Shown: positions 44,932 through 56,397 of the stretch, piece by piece
Layout of the letters: each line of letters begins with the position of its first letter
Numbering within the stretch: position 1 is the first letter of the stretch
DNA from: Ypsolopha sequella
Taxonomy: Eukaryota; Arthropoda; Insecta; Lepidoptera; Ypsolophidae
NCBI GenBank assembly: GCA_934047225.1
Contig: OW203991.1
Coordinates: forward strand, 9,936,001-10,000,000
Reading direction: 5' to 3'
Length of the DNA: 64,000 nucleotides
Position numbers and translations under genes: made by a program
The notes under the pieces: generated by a model
What the model saw: the letters and a program-made list of their open reading frames with translations, nothing else
Databases searched by the model: none
Told to the model about the DNA's origin: nothing

Positions 44932-45289
44932 ATACAAGTGCTCGTAAAGGCCCACTTTTTATGCATCAAAACCGAACAGAAAGTCGATTATTTTGCCCTA
45001 GGGCTTTATTATTATTATTTTTTTTAATTTATTTACAATGGTTGGCTAACCTGCAGCCTTTCCTGTTTACCATAAATGTTATACTTTTTTTCCACTTTTT
45101 AACGGCTCTGGATACAGTCCTTTTGAGCCAATCATAATTTAAAGTTCACAAGATTATATTTGATTTATTTCCTCACACTATGCATCGAAAAACGTAGTAT
45201 GATACACGGGCGTAAGAGCAATAAATTACTCGGTTACGTTTAAAACATCATCCTCGTAATTTATTACTTTTCGCCCTAGTAGCATAGAT
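44932..45289 (-). mobile_element. TAGTTTATGCTAC element, copy 3 (inverted)
   Basis: Minus-orientation copy from GCAAGTGCTCGTAAAGGCCC-like start at the left to GCCCTAGTAGCATA at the right; joined directly to copy 4 in head-to-head orientation. Confidence 0.8.
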
Positions 45290-45528
45290 TTCAATGCATA
45301 GTGTGAGGAAATAAAACAAATATAATCTTGAACTGTATCCAGAGCCGTTAAACAGTGGAAAAAAAGTATAACATTTATGGTACACAGGAACGGCTGTAGG
45401 TTAGCCAACCATTGTAAATAAATAAAAACTAAAAAAAATAAAGCCCTAGGGCAAAATAATCGACTTTCAGTTCGGTTTTGATGCATAAAGTGGGCCTTTA
45501 CGAGCACTTGCATTGAAAACAATGTAAT
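45290..45528 (+). mobile_element. TAGTTTATGCTAC element, copy 4 (5' truncated)
   Basis: Starts inside the element at TTCAATGCATAGTGTGAGGA and runs to the GAGCACTTGCATTG end, with a short internal deletion. With copy 3 it forms an imperfect palindrome of about 600 bp. Confidence 0.8.
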
Positions 45529-45529
45529 A

Positions 45530-48070
45530 GAACTGTAGTCGTATTCTACGAGGCTACTCTAACTGCTCACAATTAGTGAACGCCACAGCCTCTCTGTTTG
45601 TACCCAACAACTACCTTCAAGCTCGACATCACCATCTTCTCCGCGTACCGCATGCGGGCACAGTCCTAAAATGTCTTAAGCACCTTACTGTCAACAAGGC
45701 CATAGGTCGATCTATTTGCGGATGAGTTATTCCGTGTTTTCCGTGAGTGTGCAAGGGCAAAAGTGTGAACGGTTAATTTAAGTTTCGTTCATATGTAGAT
45801 TTATGTTGAAATATTTATTTTGTTAGATATCAACTCGTAACGGCACCTTCTACACATGTTTAAATTAAAGATATATAACCATATATCCGAGAAGATGAGG
45901 AATTTAGATGATAAACTATTTATATCTAGGTTAAAAAGTTTGCTGTTGAAAAATATTTCACTCTTGAAAGCTATTATGAACTTACTAACTTTGAAATTAA
46001 AACGTTACAAACATAAAATGTCGTCGCATATTTAAGAACAAATATCTTGTCGTATACATTTTATAAAGTGTAAATATTAAGTTAAGTTATTATTTAACTA
46101 CATTGCAATAACTTACCTAGATTAATTTAATTTACTTCCAAGAACATTATATACCAAATTATGGAAATAAATATTCTATTCTTATAAAACCTTACTCGTT
46201 CACACACAACCAGGGTTATTAAAATAAAAAATATTAGATTCTAACTAATAATTATTATAAATAAATATAATAGACCCCTATTTTGAAAATTATTATTATT
46301 TAAAAATATGCTTGGAGAATGATAACTATTGAAAATATACGTTGCTGATATTTTAGTCTTTTGATTACTTCCCTGGAAATTTCCTTTTTGTATGCTAGAA
46401 TTTTTACAAATTATAAATATTGTTTTCCTTGCCCTAAACTCATAGGTATAATTTTTCTTAGTAGTTTATGTGTAAAATAGAAGAATAGTTCTTGACACAT
46501 CCAATTGATAACCTCTTTAAGGCAATCAGTCAGCCTAATTAAAATCCTTTGAAAATATTTCACCTCAACAGTTGCAGCCTCGTAGCATTCATTAAACGAG
46601 TCCAAAAAAAGCTAAATTACAGCGTGTAGAACAAAAGCCACGATAAATTACAGATGGTGCAGCAACATTACCGAAGATGGAGGAAACGCTGCAACCAGGA
46701 TTTGGCTGCGATCCAGAGACCACTACCATGATGGCTCGAACTTGGCCTCACTCATTCATTCGATTGCGTTTCATAGTACTACGGCGTAGTGGGGAAACTA
46801 TGGTGACGTAGCCCTTGCTACGCCGTAGCAAAAAGACATGAAAAGAATGCGTGCGAATGTTTAAAACTGTACGGTCCAAAGAGGTATCCATATGGACTTG
46901 AATATCCAAAGGGTTGTTATTTATACAGTAAATATTAAATGTAATTATACAGTTCACAGTACTTGCGTAATTTTGTTTACTAGACAACAGTGGCGAGAGG
47001 TAGAATTATGACGTTGGTAAGCCGATACAAAAATTGCTCACTATGGGAGCCTGCCCAATAGTGCCCAACGTGGCAACGTTGCAAGGTTAGCCTCCCAATT
47101 TTGTGCAAACATAGCGCTGTGTACGAAGATTTTCTTTTCGTTTCGCCCCGGCGTTTTTTTTTGTAATTCTTAGTTAGGAGCATACAAAAATAATTTTTCA
47201 TTAAAATAATGAATAGTATATTGGTTGATTGGTAGTTAGAGATATTTCTGAAAGGTAAGCCGGTGGGAATCGGTTTCTATGGAGCCTTCGCCACTGCTAG
47301 ACAAGAAAGTCTCTTGACCAAAACCACTTTCAAAAACCAGCAACCTGTTTCCGAAACATTAGACATCCGAATTATTTTGTAAACTTTTGATATCTGATAA
47401 AGCCTTCTTTCTGGAAGATTTCAAAAGAATAGATAATTCAGAGTAACCATTCAACTTTCGTGGTCGTTCGAGCGTATGTCCACAGTGATGAACTAGTTCA
47501 CTAACTTGTGAATCTGTCGTCAAATCGATCATTTATTTAAACAGTTTCACCTTTGTTTAAATGGATGCGTTGTTTAAATTTAGCATAAAAGTTTTACCGA
47601 GAAGATGTTGTGTTTTGTAACACATAAACTTTTCAGGCACTTTATAAGCAAGTGGTGGAAGTAGAAAGAGGCCACTTAATAGCACAAAAAATGTAAAGTG
47701 AGTAAAAGTGAAAGTGAAAGCAAGGTCCGATTTAATTGATTAAGCGATATTTTTATTTATTAATATGAAACTTAAATAACATTTAAAAACTAGACTACCT
47801 ATAAATTAATATAAATATAAAAGATTAAATTATACCAAACTAAATTAAGAAAAAACTAAGAAAAACTATCCTTTAAATTAAACCATATAAAATATTTTTT
47901 CCAAATCACCGCCGTCGATCTGCAGGTATTTATTTAGGTAAATAATAGAAAAAAATCAACCAACGTGTATTGAATATTGTACCTTATGTAGTTGACGTTA
48001 GGAATTATATTTCAATAAGCTATAGCAAAATAGTAAGCATACTTAAACAAGATGACAATAGGGTTATATG
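45530..48070. other. No supported gene
   Basis: Mostly AT-rich. A small palindrome CTACGGCGTAG...CTACGCCGTAG lies at 46780-46830. A coding-like patch at 46650-46745 (KMEETLQPGFGCDPETT) is unassigned. GTGAAAGTGAAAG simple repeat near 47705. Confidence 0.4.
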
Positions 48071-48073
48071 TTT

Positions 48074-48334
48074 TTATTGCAAAATCCATCACTTTGAATA
48101 CTCTAATCATTATTAGAATGCATTACAAACTAGATATCAATCAGAATTAAATTTAAAAGCACAAAAATTCGTCGTTCCAGATACGAACCTCGGTAGCGCA
48201 GTCGGTAGCATGCCTTTCATGTAAACAGGAGGTCACAGGTTCAAATCCTGGACCGAGAAATTTTTTCAAAATTATTTGTGCTATGAAATTTGTTTCTGAT
48301 TAATTTCTAGTTTGTAATGCATTCTAATAATAAT
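48074..48334. mobile_element. tRNA-bearing foldback element, family B copy 2
   Basis: Inverted arms 48108-48170 and 48270-48334: TTATTAGAATGCATTACAAA, CTAGAT.TCAATCAGAA..AA, AAAGCACAAA and complements. Between them sits a tRNA-like sequence at 48189-48257. Outer left sequence TTTGAATACTCTAATCATTA is shared with the copy near 12208. Confidence 0.88.
48189..48257 (+). tRNA. tRNA-like sequence (Thr-like TGT loop) inside foldback
   Basis: 69 nt: acceptor CTCGGT/ACCGAG (perfect), D arm GTAGCGCAGTCGGTAGC, loop CATGTAA, T arm CACAGGTTCAAATCCTGGAC. A and B boxes intact. Anticodon stem CCTTT/ACAGG is weak and position 33 is A, so a working tRNA is unlikely; a pol III promoter is possible. Confidence 0.55.
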
Positions 48335-48718
48335 AAGATGACATTAATTTATGCAGCCAAATTCATACTGAAGACTCGGTAAGTACTCAGTATCATGGTT
48401 CAATCTCCCATTTTGTGAAACTCATAAATAATTTTTATATTAAATGATTTATTAATCATAATTATATTTTCCATATTGTCAAACACAAGTCCAAGCCGGA
48501 GTCAATTACTATGGGACTCCAATATTGTATTTTGCCAAATTACCAAAAAGTGTTATCGATCCGTGATTCTGATCACTTACCAAGCCTGTATGAATTTGGC
48601 TGCGTTAATTAATGTCATATTATATAATTTATACTGTAAGGTGTGACTCCTTGATGGAACTTCATTCTAACACTAATCAAAGTCTTCTTGTACGAGTTCC
48701 ACTATTTTATTTCTTTAA

Positions 48719-48765
48719 TTATTGCGACTAGTTTCGTCTATTTGACATCGTCGGGCTGATTGGAA
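48719..48765 (-). ncRNA. Hammerhead-like motif downstream of Penelope fragment
   Basis: Minus strand: CCGACGA, TGTC-AAATA-GAC stem II, GAAAC-TA-GTC, i.e. a minimal stem III and GUC cleavage triplet, then GC that can pair with the GC before CCGACGA. U4 of the CUGANGA core is C here, so it is probably inactive. It lies about 345 nt after the stop of the Penelope-like frame on the same strand, where such elements are known to carry hammerheads. Confidence 0.55.
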
Positions 48766-49108
48766 TAGGTTTATAGTAAAAGTATAGCTAAGTCTTAGGG
48801 TATATAAATGTCAAAATTAAATTAAAAGTAAATGAAGGTACATGGATATTTGCGTTTTGATACAAATATTCATAAGTAAAACTAAACGCGAAATGTCCAA
48901 ATTAAAATTAAAGATTAAATACAATTAAATTCGAAAGTCATAAATAATATACAAAATTAAATACTAAATGTCAACTTGGAAATTGAATAATGAAATACCG
49001 TGGTGTAATAACAAAACTCGGCTATGTTTCAAAGTTAACAAGTCACCATCCTAAAATCGAAATAAAACTAGAATCACCTACTGCGGAGTAAGGTAACATT
49101 AAACACGG

Positions 49109-49935
49109 TCAGAAATAATTTAATAATGGGGAAGTGGACAAGCAAGTTTGGTCATTTATTTGTGAATTAGGATCTATGTCTCTATGTCTATTTACTTCTA
49201 GGGCTTCGAGGGCATTCATTTTCCTTCCTTTCTTGCATCTATGCAATAATTTAAAGCCCGTTTGCGGATTAAAGTCATGCTCCTGTGAACTCAGGTGATT
49301 GCCGAAGGTAGACTTGTTATCTTTCTTTTTCCAGCTGGCTATGTGTTCTCTAATCCTGATCCTGAGTTTCCTACCTGTCTGTCCTACGTATATACCGTTA
49401 CAAGTATTACATGTGAGGCTATAAACTCCGCATTGGTCTTGTATTGTGGTTTTATCTTTGTTGTTACATATAATATTCTTAAGCGTGGTTGGGTTGTAGA
49501 ATGCCGTTTTTCTCTGAGTGTTGTCTAGGCGTTTTTTTAATTTATTTGAAATTTTACCTAAATAAGAGATTTTTACCCATCTGTGCTGGTTATTCGCTTC
49601 AATTTTGGTCTCATTGTATAGCATTTTTCTTGTCAAACGGTTTTGCTTTTTCTTTAAAATGTTGTCAATTAGTTGTGGTTTATAACCATTATTTACTGCA
49701 ATTTGTTTTATCGTTTTCAACTCGGTATCGAAAGAGCTTTTTTCCATAGGGATACTTAATAATCTGTGTACAAATGAGTGAAACGCAGCGTGTTTGTGTG
49801 ATTCTGGATGACGCGATGACGCGTTAACGACATTATCACAATATGTATCTTTCCTGTAAATTTTGAATTGATGGTGACCTTGTGAAATATCAATAGTGAG
49901 GTCCAAGAAGTTAAGATACTTGTTTTATATGTTGG
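49109..49935 (-). pseudogene. Penelope-like retroelement C-terminus with GIY-YIG endonuclease (5' truncated)
   Basis: Open frame of 265 residues plus KYLNF upstream, before a stop. N-terminal part LDLTI...FKIYRKDTYCDNVVNASS, RHPESHKHAAFHSFVHRLLS follows the RT core in Penelope elements. C-terminal part is a GIY-YIG endonuclease: GVYSLTCNTCNGIYVGQTGR, KLRIRIREH, then GNH...EHDF and NALEALEV with the conserved Glu. The RT catalytic part is missing. The endonuclease half looks intact. Confidence 0.88.
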
Positions 49936-49939
49936 CAGT

Positions 49940-50555
49940 ATAAACCTTAAAAAAGAGTGAGTTCAGATACATTCAAAGCACATTAAATAAATAGACACAA
50001 TATTTAGATTTCTATAGTTTAAAAAGCTATCATCTATTTCTATTTTATTTCTAGTCACGGTTCATGAACCTTCATGATAAACAACGTTACGTTTTTATTA
50101 TTCTAAACCTTTATGCATGTCTCATCTATTTTCCTAATAAAAATCCTAGTCGAGATCCAAAGTAAACATACTTCAAGTTATTGATTCTGCCGTAGGGTTG
50201 CTTTGAAAAATGGGAACCATATCCGGAATTTTTTATAAACCTAGAAAACGCACCTGAACGCACCATAATCGGTCGGAAAACCATACGGTACCATTAAAGA
50301 TACAGTCGCCTGCAGTGCAAGCATCGTATTTTTGAACCAATTTATCGGCTATGACGACGCAATAAGGTCTGCCAATAGGTAGCCTGTCATGCCAGCGTCC
50401 GTACATACATTTTGTACAAAATTGTTAAATTAAATAATTTATATAAATTTTTATTAATTTTTTAATGCATCATATTATGTGGGCATTAATTTAATGCTAT
50501 TTTCGTGCCATATTTCAAGTCTTTATCTTTAACGGTGCAAAAGTTACGAGGCTGT
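49940..50555. other. No supported feature
   Basis: AT-rich; nothing recognised. Confidence 0.4.
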
Positions 50556-50680
50556 GACATACGAGAACGGACGGACGAAAGGACAACGTAGTCTCACCGT
50601 AATTACAATACAATTTATTTATTTCAATTGCAACACAGTCTACACGAAAACCCTGTAGGTACTACGGAACCCTAAAAAGG
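50556..50680 (+). repeat. GGTTCCG-family 3' fragment
   Basis: GAGAACGGACGGACGAAAGG, then CCTGTAGGTACTACGGAACCCTAAAAA, the closing end of the family. Confidence 0.65.
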
Positions 50681-51504
50681 TTACTTGTGTAACCTATATA
50701 AAAGTGTGCATAAGACGTCCCTATTTTTGCATGGGAAAATAAAGTTTTATGAAAATTCATTAATTTTGGAACGATTTACATTTAAAAAATTTTAACAGTT
50801 CATAGTTTTAAGTTTCATACATTTATATAAACTTTTGCTAAAAAAGTATAAAAAATACTAGTTACTTATATGTGGCATATTAAAGTTTGCATCTTTTCAT
50901 TACTCGAACTTTCTTTGATTTTGTTCTCCTCAGTTGAAAGAAAAAACTGATTATTAAAAGTTAACCACTTCTCGTGGGTTTTTATTCCTCACCTGTTTTT
51001 CGAGCCTTCGCTTGCGCTCGGGCTCCAAGTTAAGTCCCGGGGAAATTAAATCCTTTCTACTCCAAATAATAATCTACTATGGAACTGTGTAGAACGATAG
51101 TCGGTACGAATTCGAATAAAACTTTTGACAAAATATTTAAATTCTTAGCAGCACATAGCAGGAACCCGCCTATTCTATGCGACGAAAAACTTTGAAATTT
51201 TCAATATTCAATGCAAACATACACTGATATCTTGAAAGAACTGAACAAATATTTTATTTTGCTGCCCTGTTTGTTTTTTCCTCATTTTAATATTTCTATG
51301 CATAAGAATTGTCTCTGAGTCCTTTAAAATAATGTACATTTTCAAAATAAAACGGGCAATTTATTTTACTTCTGGAGATGTGCAATTTTGAAATCATAGT
51401 AAAAGTGTTTATTTATTTATTTTAGATATTCTATGTTTGTATAACCAACAACCAATAAACAACACTAACACAAAAAAAGGGTCGTAATAAAAGCTCCGAA
51501 AACT

Positions 51505-52150
51505 AAATAAAAAAAAACCGGCCAAGTGCGTGTCGGGCCACGCGCAGTGTAGGGTTCCGTAGTTGCCCTGCACAATTTGCGGACTTCTTCTCCAAGTACA
51601 TTTTATAAGTTTGTCGACTAATGCAGATCACGCCAAACTTCTAGTACGCTCGGAAGTTGCTCTTCCCAAGAACGGCCCATACATTTTGCTCATGCTGATG
51701 GTAATCGCCCTGAGTTTCGAGGGGACTAAAAGTTTGGCGCGATCTGTACTCGTTAACTTGTAAAGCCTACTTAGCTATGATAGTTTTCCTTTTAATTTCG
51801 TTATATATACTACTGCCGTGATTTTTTTCACATCTCCAAATACAACCGTTTCGCTGGCAGGGGAGGGGGACACTTGACACTAACAAAAATTTACACTTTT
51901 AAGCTTAATATTTTGCAAACGAAACCCTAAATCGAAAAAAAGTCATCTCAAACCCGCAATATTTTTAAATAACCTATCCAACGACACCCCACACTAGGGG
52001 ATAGACGAGAAAAAAAAATCATCCCCACTTTACGTGTAGGGGAAGTAGCCTAAAAAAAATCTTTTTCAAAATTTTACTGTACCACTTTATTGGCGTCATA
52101 AATATGTATACCCATGCCAAATTACAGCTTTCTAGTACTTATAGTCTCTA
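51505..52150. mobile_element. CCGGCCAAGTG long element, left part (interrupted)
   Basis: AAACCGGCCAAGTGCGTGTC start, then 640 bp including ATGCCAAATTACAGCTTTCT AGTACTTATAGTCTCTAA. It resumes at 56398 with GCTAAGCCGCGGACAGATAG and ends with CTACGGAACCCTAAAAA at about 56487. The 4.25-kb insertion at 52151-56397 splits it. The first 250 bp match 14688-14945. Confidence 0.75.
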
Positions 52151-52313
52151 ACCCAAGTAGCACCTAAGCGGTATAATGAGCGTTACAAATGCCGCTTAAG
52201 AGAGATTTATAACGGCTTAACCATCATAAGCAAGCGCTACAGTAGCGATAGTGAACTTCTCAATCACTTCTATAACACCGAAAAGGGCCCACTTTATACG
52301 GGCCTTAACGACA

Positions 52314-52641
52314 CAAAGGCGCGTGAAAAGTGATTGTAGGACCTAAAAGATATATAATAAGGTCTTCTACCACCTTTATAGAATTTGCACACATACAAAG
52401 GCGCGTGAAAAGTGATCGTAGGAGGTAAAACATATATAATAAGTTCTTGTAGCACCTTAATAGAATATGTACATATACAAAGGTGCGTGAAAAGCGATTG
52501 TAGGAGGTAAAAGAAATACAATAAGTTCTTGTACCACCTTAATAGAATATGCACATATACAAAGGTGCGTGAAAAGCGATTGTAGGAGGTAAAAGAAATA
52601 CAATAAGTTCTTGTACCACCTTAATAGAATTTAAACATGAT
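52314..52641. repeat. Tandem array, 4 x 82 bp
   Basis: Units start at 52314, 52396, 52478 and 52560 with CAAAGG.GCGTGAAAAG.GAT, then TGTAGGAGGTAAAAGAAATA and TTCTTGTACCACCTTAATAG. Units 3 and 4 are almost identical. Confidence 0.95.
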
Positions 52642-53087
52642 TGCGACGTGACTGTTACACTGAAATAAATCTCAAGTGTTTTTTTATTACATTTTCAATA
52701 GCATGAGTGAAAGGAATATATGTTCTTAGATGATTAAAAAGTGATCGGATAAATGTCAATAATGGACGAATAGATATAGGTAAATAATTGGAATGAATTT
52801 TCACTCATATACGTAAAAAACTAGTGCGAGCATCAGGTTACTGACAAAATATGCATTCATTTAGCTAAATATTTCATGCGCTTGCGAAACTCGTGGAATT
52901 TTTAGTCATTTATATTATTCAAGTGCAATAATTTTTTTAGGTTAACTTGTAATTTCTTCTCGAATGAGGCATTAGGACTTTTTGTGATTTTATTACAGCA
53001 TTACATGTAAAATGGGTATGTTTATTTTTTAAATTATGGCCCGAGGTAAGAAAAGTGATCGATTTTTCGACATGATTAATCTCTGTT

Positions 53088-53555
53088 ATGCTGTTATGGG
53101 GTAGAGCCGCGGATACAGACGCAGTCTTTGTTTTGCAGAAGAGAGCAATTCGGGCTATTTATAATATGAAGCACCGGGATTCATTAAGAGAAAAGTTCAA
53201 AGAAATCAATATACTAACTGTTCCTTGTGAATATATTTACCAGGTCCTTAGATATGTTAGAAAAAATGTTGAGTCTCTCCCGAGGCTTGGTGAGCAACAT
53301 TGTAAGGAAACCAGAAATAAGTATAAACTGGCTTTTCCAAAAATCAGACTCGCCAAAGTGAGTACCTCTTTCGTAGGACATGGTATAAGATTTTACAATG
53401 AACTTCCAAAAGAGGTCCTTTCTTTGTCAGAGAATAAGTTTAAACAGTATATTAAGCAGGGCCTACTGAAAAAGGCATATTATAAAATAAATGAATATTT
53501 GGATGATGGTGAAGCATGGTGTTATAGTGATACTGATTTTGATGATAGTAGGTAA
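53088..53555 (+). CDS. LINE reverse transcriptase C-terminus (5' truncated element)
   Basis: 155 residues: LLWGRAADTDAVFVLQKRAI RAIYNMKHRDSLREKFKEIN, then a lineage-typical C-terminus with FVGHGIRFYNELPKEVLSLS and KKAYYKINEYLDDGEAWCY. This is the tail after the RT core in Jockey/CR1-like non-LTR elements. The frame is undamaged to its stop, but the RT core and endonuclease are absent, so the ATG is not a real start. The 3' UTR continues to about 54205. Confidence 0.85.
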   Translation: MLLWGRAADTDAVFVLQKRAIRAIYNMKHRDSLREKFKEINILTVPCEYIYQVLRYVRKNVESLPRLGEQHCKETRNKYKLAFPKIRLAKVSTSFVGHGIRFYNELPKEVLSLSENKFKQYIKQGLLKKAYYKINEYLDDGEAWCYSDTDFDDSR

Positions 53556-54205
53556 TAATTTAATTAATTAATATAAATTCCTAACTTTTGATTCCTCTTA
53601 AGAGTTAACATTAATTAATTACAGACTGTAAAAGGAAATAGACTGTATGAGACAGGTAGGCAAAGATATATATGTTTTTCTTTTTTCATTAACTTGAATT
53701 CCTGCTGTCTTGTATTTTCTTATCCCTTGGTTAAAGTAGATATAAGTAATTCAATGTATAGTTTAAGTTTATGTTAAAAAAAAGACATGATCTTGCCAAA
53801 ATTCTTGCCCGTTCTTCTTAGCAAGACTAATCGAATGGGCGGAGGTAGGCATGTATTTATATACGTAACCTATTACTATGTAGTATATAGGATGGGATTT
53901 GGTCGGCCGCCTGGATTCGTGCTGGGGGCTCGGTTGGTGATCATTGAACCTTGTTCCTGGTCCCTGGCCGGGTCTCCGGTATGGGTTCGGGCGGTTGATT
54001 GGATTTCACCTTGTATAATAATATTTTACCTATAATTTTAATTGTATATATATTGCTACATAAATTAAATAAACATTTAATCTAAGTAGTTCATGTACAT
54101 TCATTATTTTATTACATATATTTTTATAAGATTAAAATTTGACTTGTGAAACGTGTATTATATATACCTACTTTGCAAAATAAACTTTTTGAATTTTGAA
54201 TTTGA
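53556..54205 (+). mobile_element. 3' UTR of the LINE
   Basis: Non-coding; contains TTGCCCGTTCTTCTTAGCAA and ends AAATAAACTTTTTGAATTTT plus a GAATTTGAATT repeat, a typical LINE tail. Confidence 0.7.
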
Positions 54206-54439
54206 ATTCTTTATCAAAAACTGTAATGGCGGCTTGCTACAACTGGCTTAGACGTTTACTATATCCATTTAAACGGTTTAAGAAGTAGAAAGGCGCTAGT
54301 GACCAATATTACAACGCTTTGGGATCAACAATCACCGTACTATGGAGTATTTTTACTCTTTTTGGGGTACAGAAGCGCTTGAATTCTTCTTTTTAGCCCT
54401 TAAACAGTTACTATGGAGTTCAAGATATAACGTTGTACA

Positions 54440-54440
<1 letters not shown>

Positions 54441-54470
<30 letters not shown>

Positions 54471-54617
54471 CGATGACCATGACGATGACGCTGACGATGA
54501 CGTTGACAATGACGTTGACGATGACGTTGACGATGACGTTGACAATGACGTTGAAGATGACGATGACGATGACGTTGATGATGACGTTGACGGTGACGAT
54601 GACGGTGACGATGACGG

Positions 54618-54657
<40 letters not shown>

Positions 54658-55915
54658 CATGACGATGACGCTGACGATGACGTTGACGATGACGTTGACA
54701 ATGACGTTGACGATGAGGTTGACGATGACGTTGAAGATGACGATGACGATGACGTTGATGATGACGTTGACGATGACGGTGACGATGACGGTGACGGTGA
54801 CGATGACGATGACGTTGAAGATGACGATGACGATGACGATGAAGATGATGTGACGATGACGATGACAATGACGGTAACGATGACGCTGACGATGACGTTG
54901 ACGATGACGTTGACAATGACGTTGACGATGACGGTGACGATGACGATGACGGTGACGATGACGTTGACGATGACGTTGACGATGACGTTGACGATGACGT
55001 TGACGATGACGTTGAAGATGACGATGACGATGACGTTGATGATGACGTTGACGATGACAGTGACGATGACGGTGACGATGACGTTGATGATGACGTTGAC
55101 GATGACGGTGACGATGACGGTGACGATGACGTTGATGATGACGGTGACGATGACGATGACGATGACGATGACGTTGACGATGAGTTGACGATGACGTTGA
55201 AGATGACAATGACGATGACGTTGTTGATGACGTTGACGATGACGGTGACGATGACGGTGACGATGACGATGACGATGACGTTGAAGATGACGATGACGAT
55301 GATGTTGACGATGACGTTGACGATGACGGTGACGATGACGGTGACGATGACGATCACCCTCACCGTCACTCTCACCGTCACCGTCACCGTCATCGTCATC
55401 GTCAACATCATCGTCATCGTCATCTTCACCGTCATCGTCACCGTCATCGTCATTGTCATCGTTATCGTCAGAGTCATCGTCATTGTCATCGTCATCTTCA
55501 ACTTCATCGTCATCGTCATCGTCACCATCATCGTCACCGTCATCGTCACCGTCATCGTCACCGTCAACGTCATCATCAACGTCATCGTCATCGTCATCTT
55601 CAACGTCATTGTCAACGTCATCGTCAACGTCATCGTCAGCGTCATCGTCATGGTCATCGTCACCGTCATCGTCACCGTCATCGTCAATGTCATCATCAAC
55701 GTCATCGTCATCATCATCTTCAACGTCATCGTCAACGTCATCGTCAACGTCATGGTCAACGTCATTGTCAACGTCATCGTCAACGTCATCGTCAGCGTCA
55801 TCGTTACTGTCATTGTCATCGTCATCGTCACGTCATCTTCATCGTCATCGTCATAGTCATCGTCAACGTCATCGTCATCGTCATCGTCAACGTCAACGTC
55901 ATCGTCAACGTCCTA
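54441..55915. repeat. Hexamer satellite (GATGAC)n switching to (GTCATC)n
   Basis: About 910 bp of GATGAC with GTTGAC, GGTGAC, GCTGAC and GAAGAT variants, then from about 55350 the strand flips to GTCATC/GTCAAC for about 560 bp. The whole is an imperfect palindrome. All long Met-Thr, Asp, Ser, Val-Ile and His-Arg frames over it are products of the repeat. Confidence 0.97.
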
Positions 55916-56397
55916 ATCCTAATCCTGTTTGTAGTCATATATTTGAGTTATATTTCTCAATCAAACGGTTTTAGGTGCTAATGTTGAGCTACAATACTCT
56001 AATACGGTAAAGTTGCTACAAAAGATCTTTACAGATCGATTCTAACGCTATAGACTAGATACAACTACCATGTAACTGCTTGAGTGTTATATGTGATATT
56101 TGTAACTCTTTTGAAGCGCTTTTACCTTACTAATTGCTATTTTAGATCTCATAGTGCTATTTAGTATATTTATAACTCTGCATTGTATCTAAAGCCTGTA
56201 CAAGAACTTAATAACACACCTCTGTTTCTCCAAAGCCGTAATCGTCGCTACTCTACTTCTTCAATACCACCCTTCTCTTAAAGAGATATTACAATCTCTT
56301 ATATATAGTCTAAGGAATATACAAACTCTCTTCAACCGCTGTTATACAACAAAGAAGCGGTATAGTGCCTTCTTATACTGCTTGTGTGCTACTTGGG

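Larger units (their letters stand above)
52151..56397. mobile_element. 4.25-kb composite insertion with CCCAAGTAGCAC inverted ends
   Basis: Left end CCCAAGTAGCACCTAAGCGG TATAA, right end complement TTATACTGCTTGTGTGCTAC TTGGG. Both sides also carry subterminal motifs of the AGCGGTATA and AAGTTCTTGTAC type. The flanks rejoin into one dispersed repeat (51505-52150 with 56398-56487). Inside: a 4 x 82-bp array, a LINE 3' end and a strand-switching hexamer satellite. No transposase is seen, so it would be non-autonomous. Target duplication is not clear (AA at most). Confidence 0.65.

Noticed and set aside
52314..52641. CRISPR array
   Set aside because: Units are repeated over their full length without unique spacers, and the genome is eukaryotic. 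The same holds for the 43-bp array at 29458.
54353..55974. Long open frames up to 492 residues (Met-Thr, Asp, Ser, Val-Ile, His-Arg repeats)
   Set aside because: A hexamer satellite without stop codons is open in several frames on both strands; no non-repetitive domain is attached.
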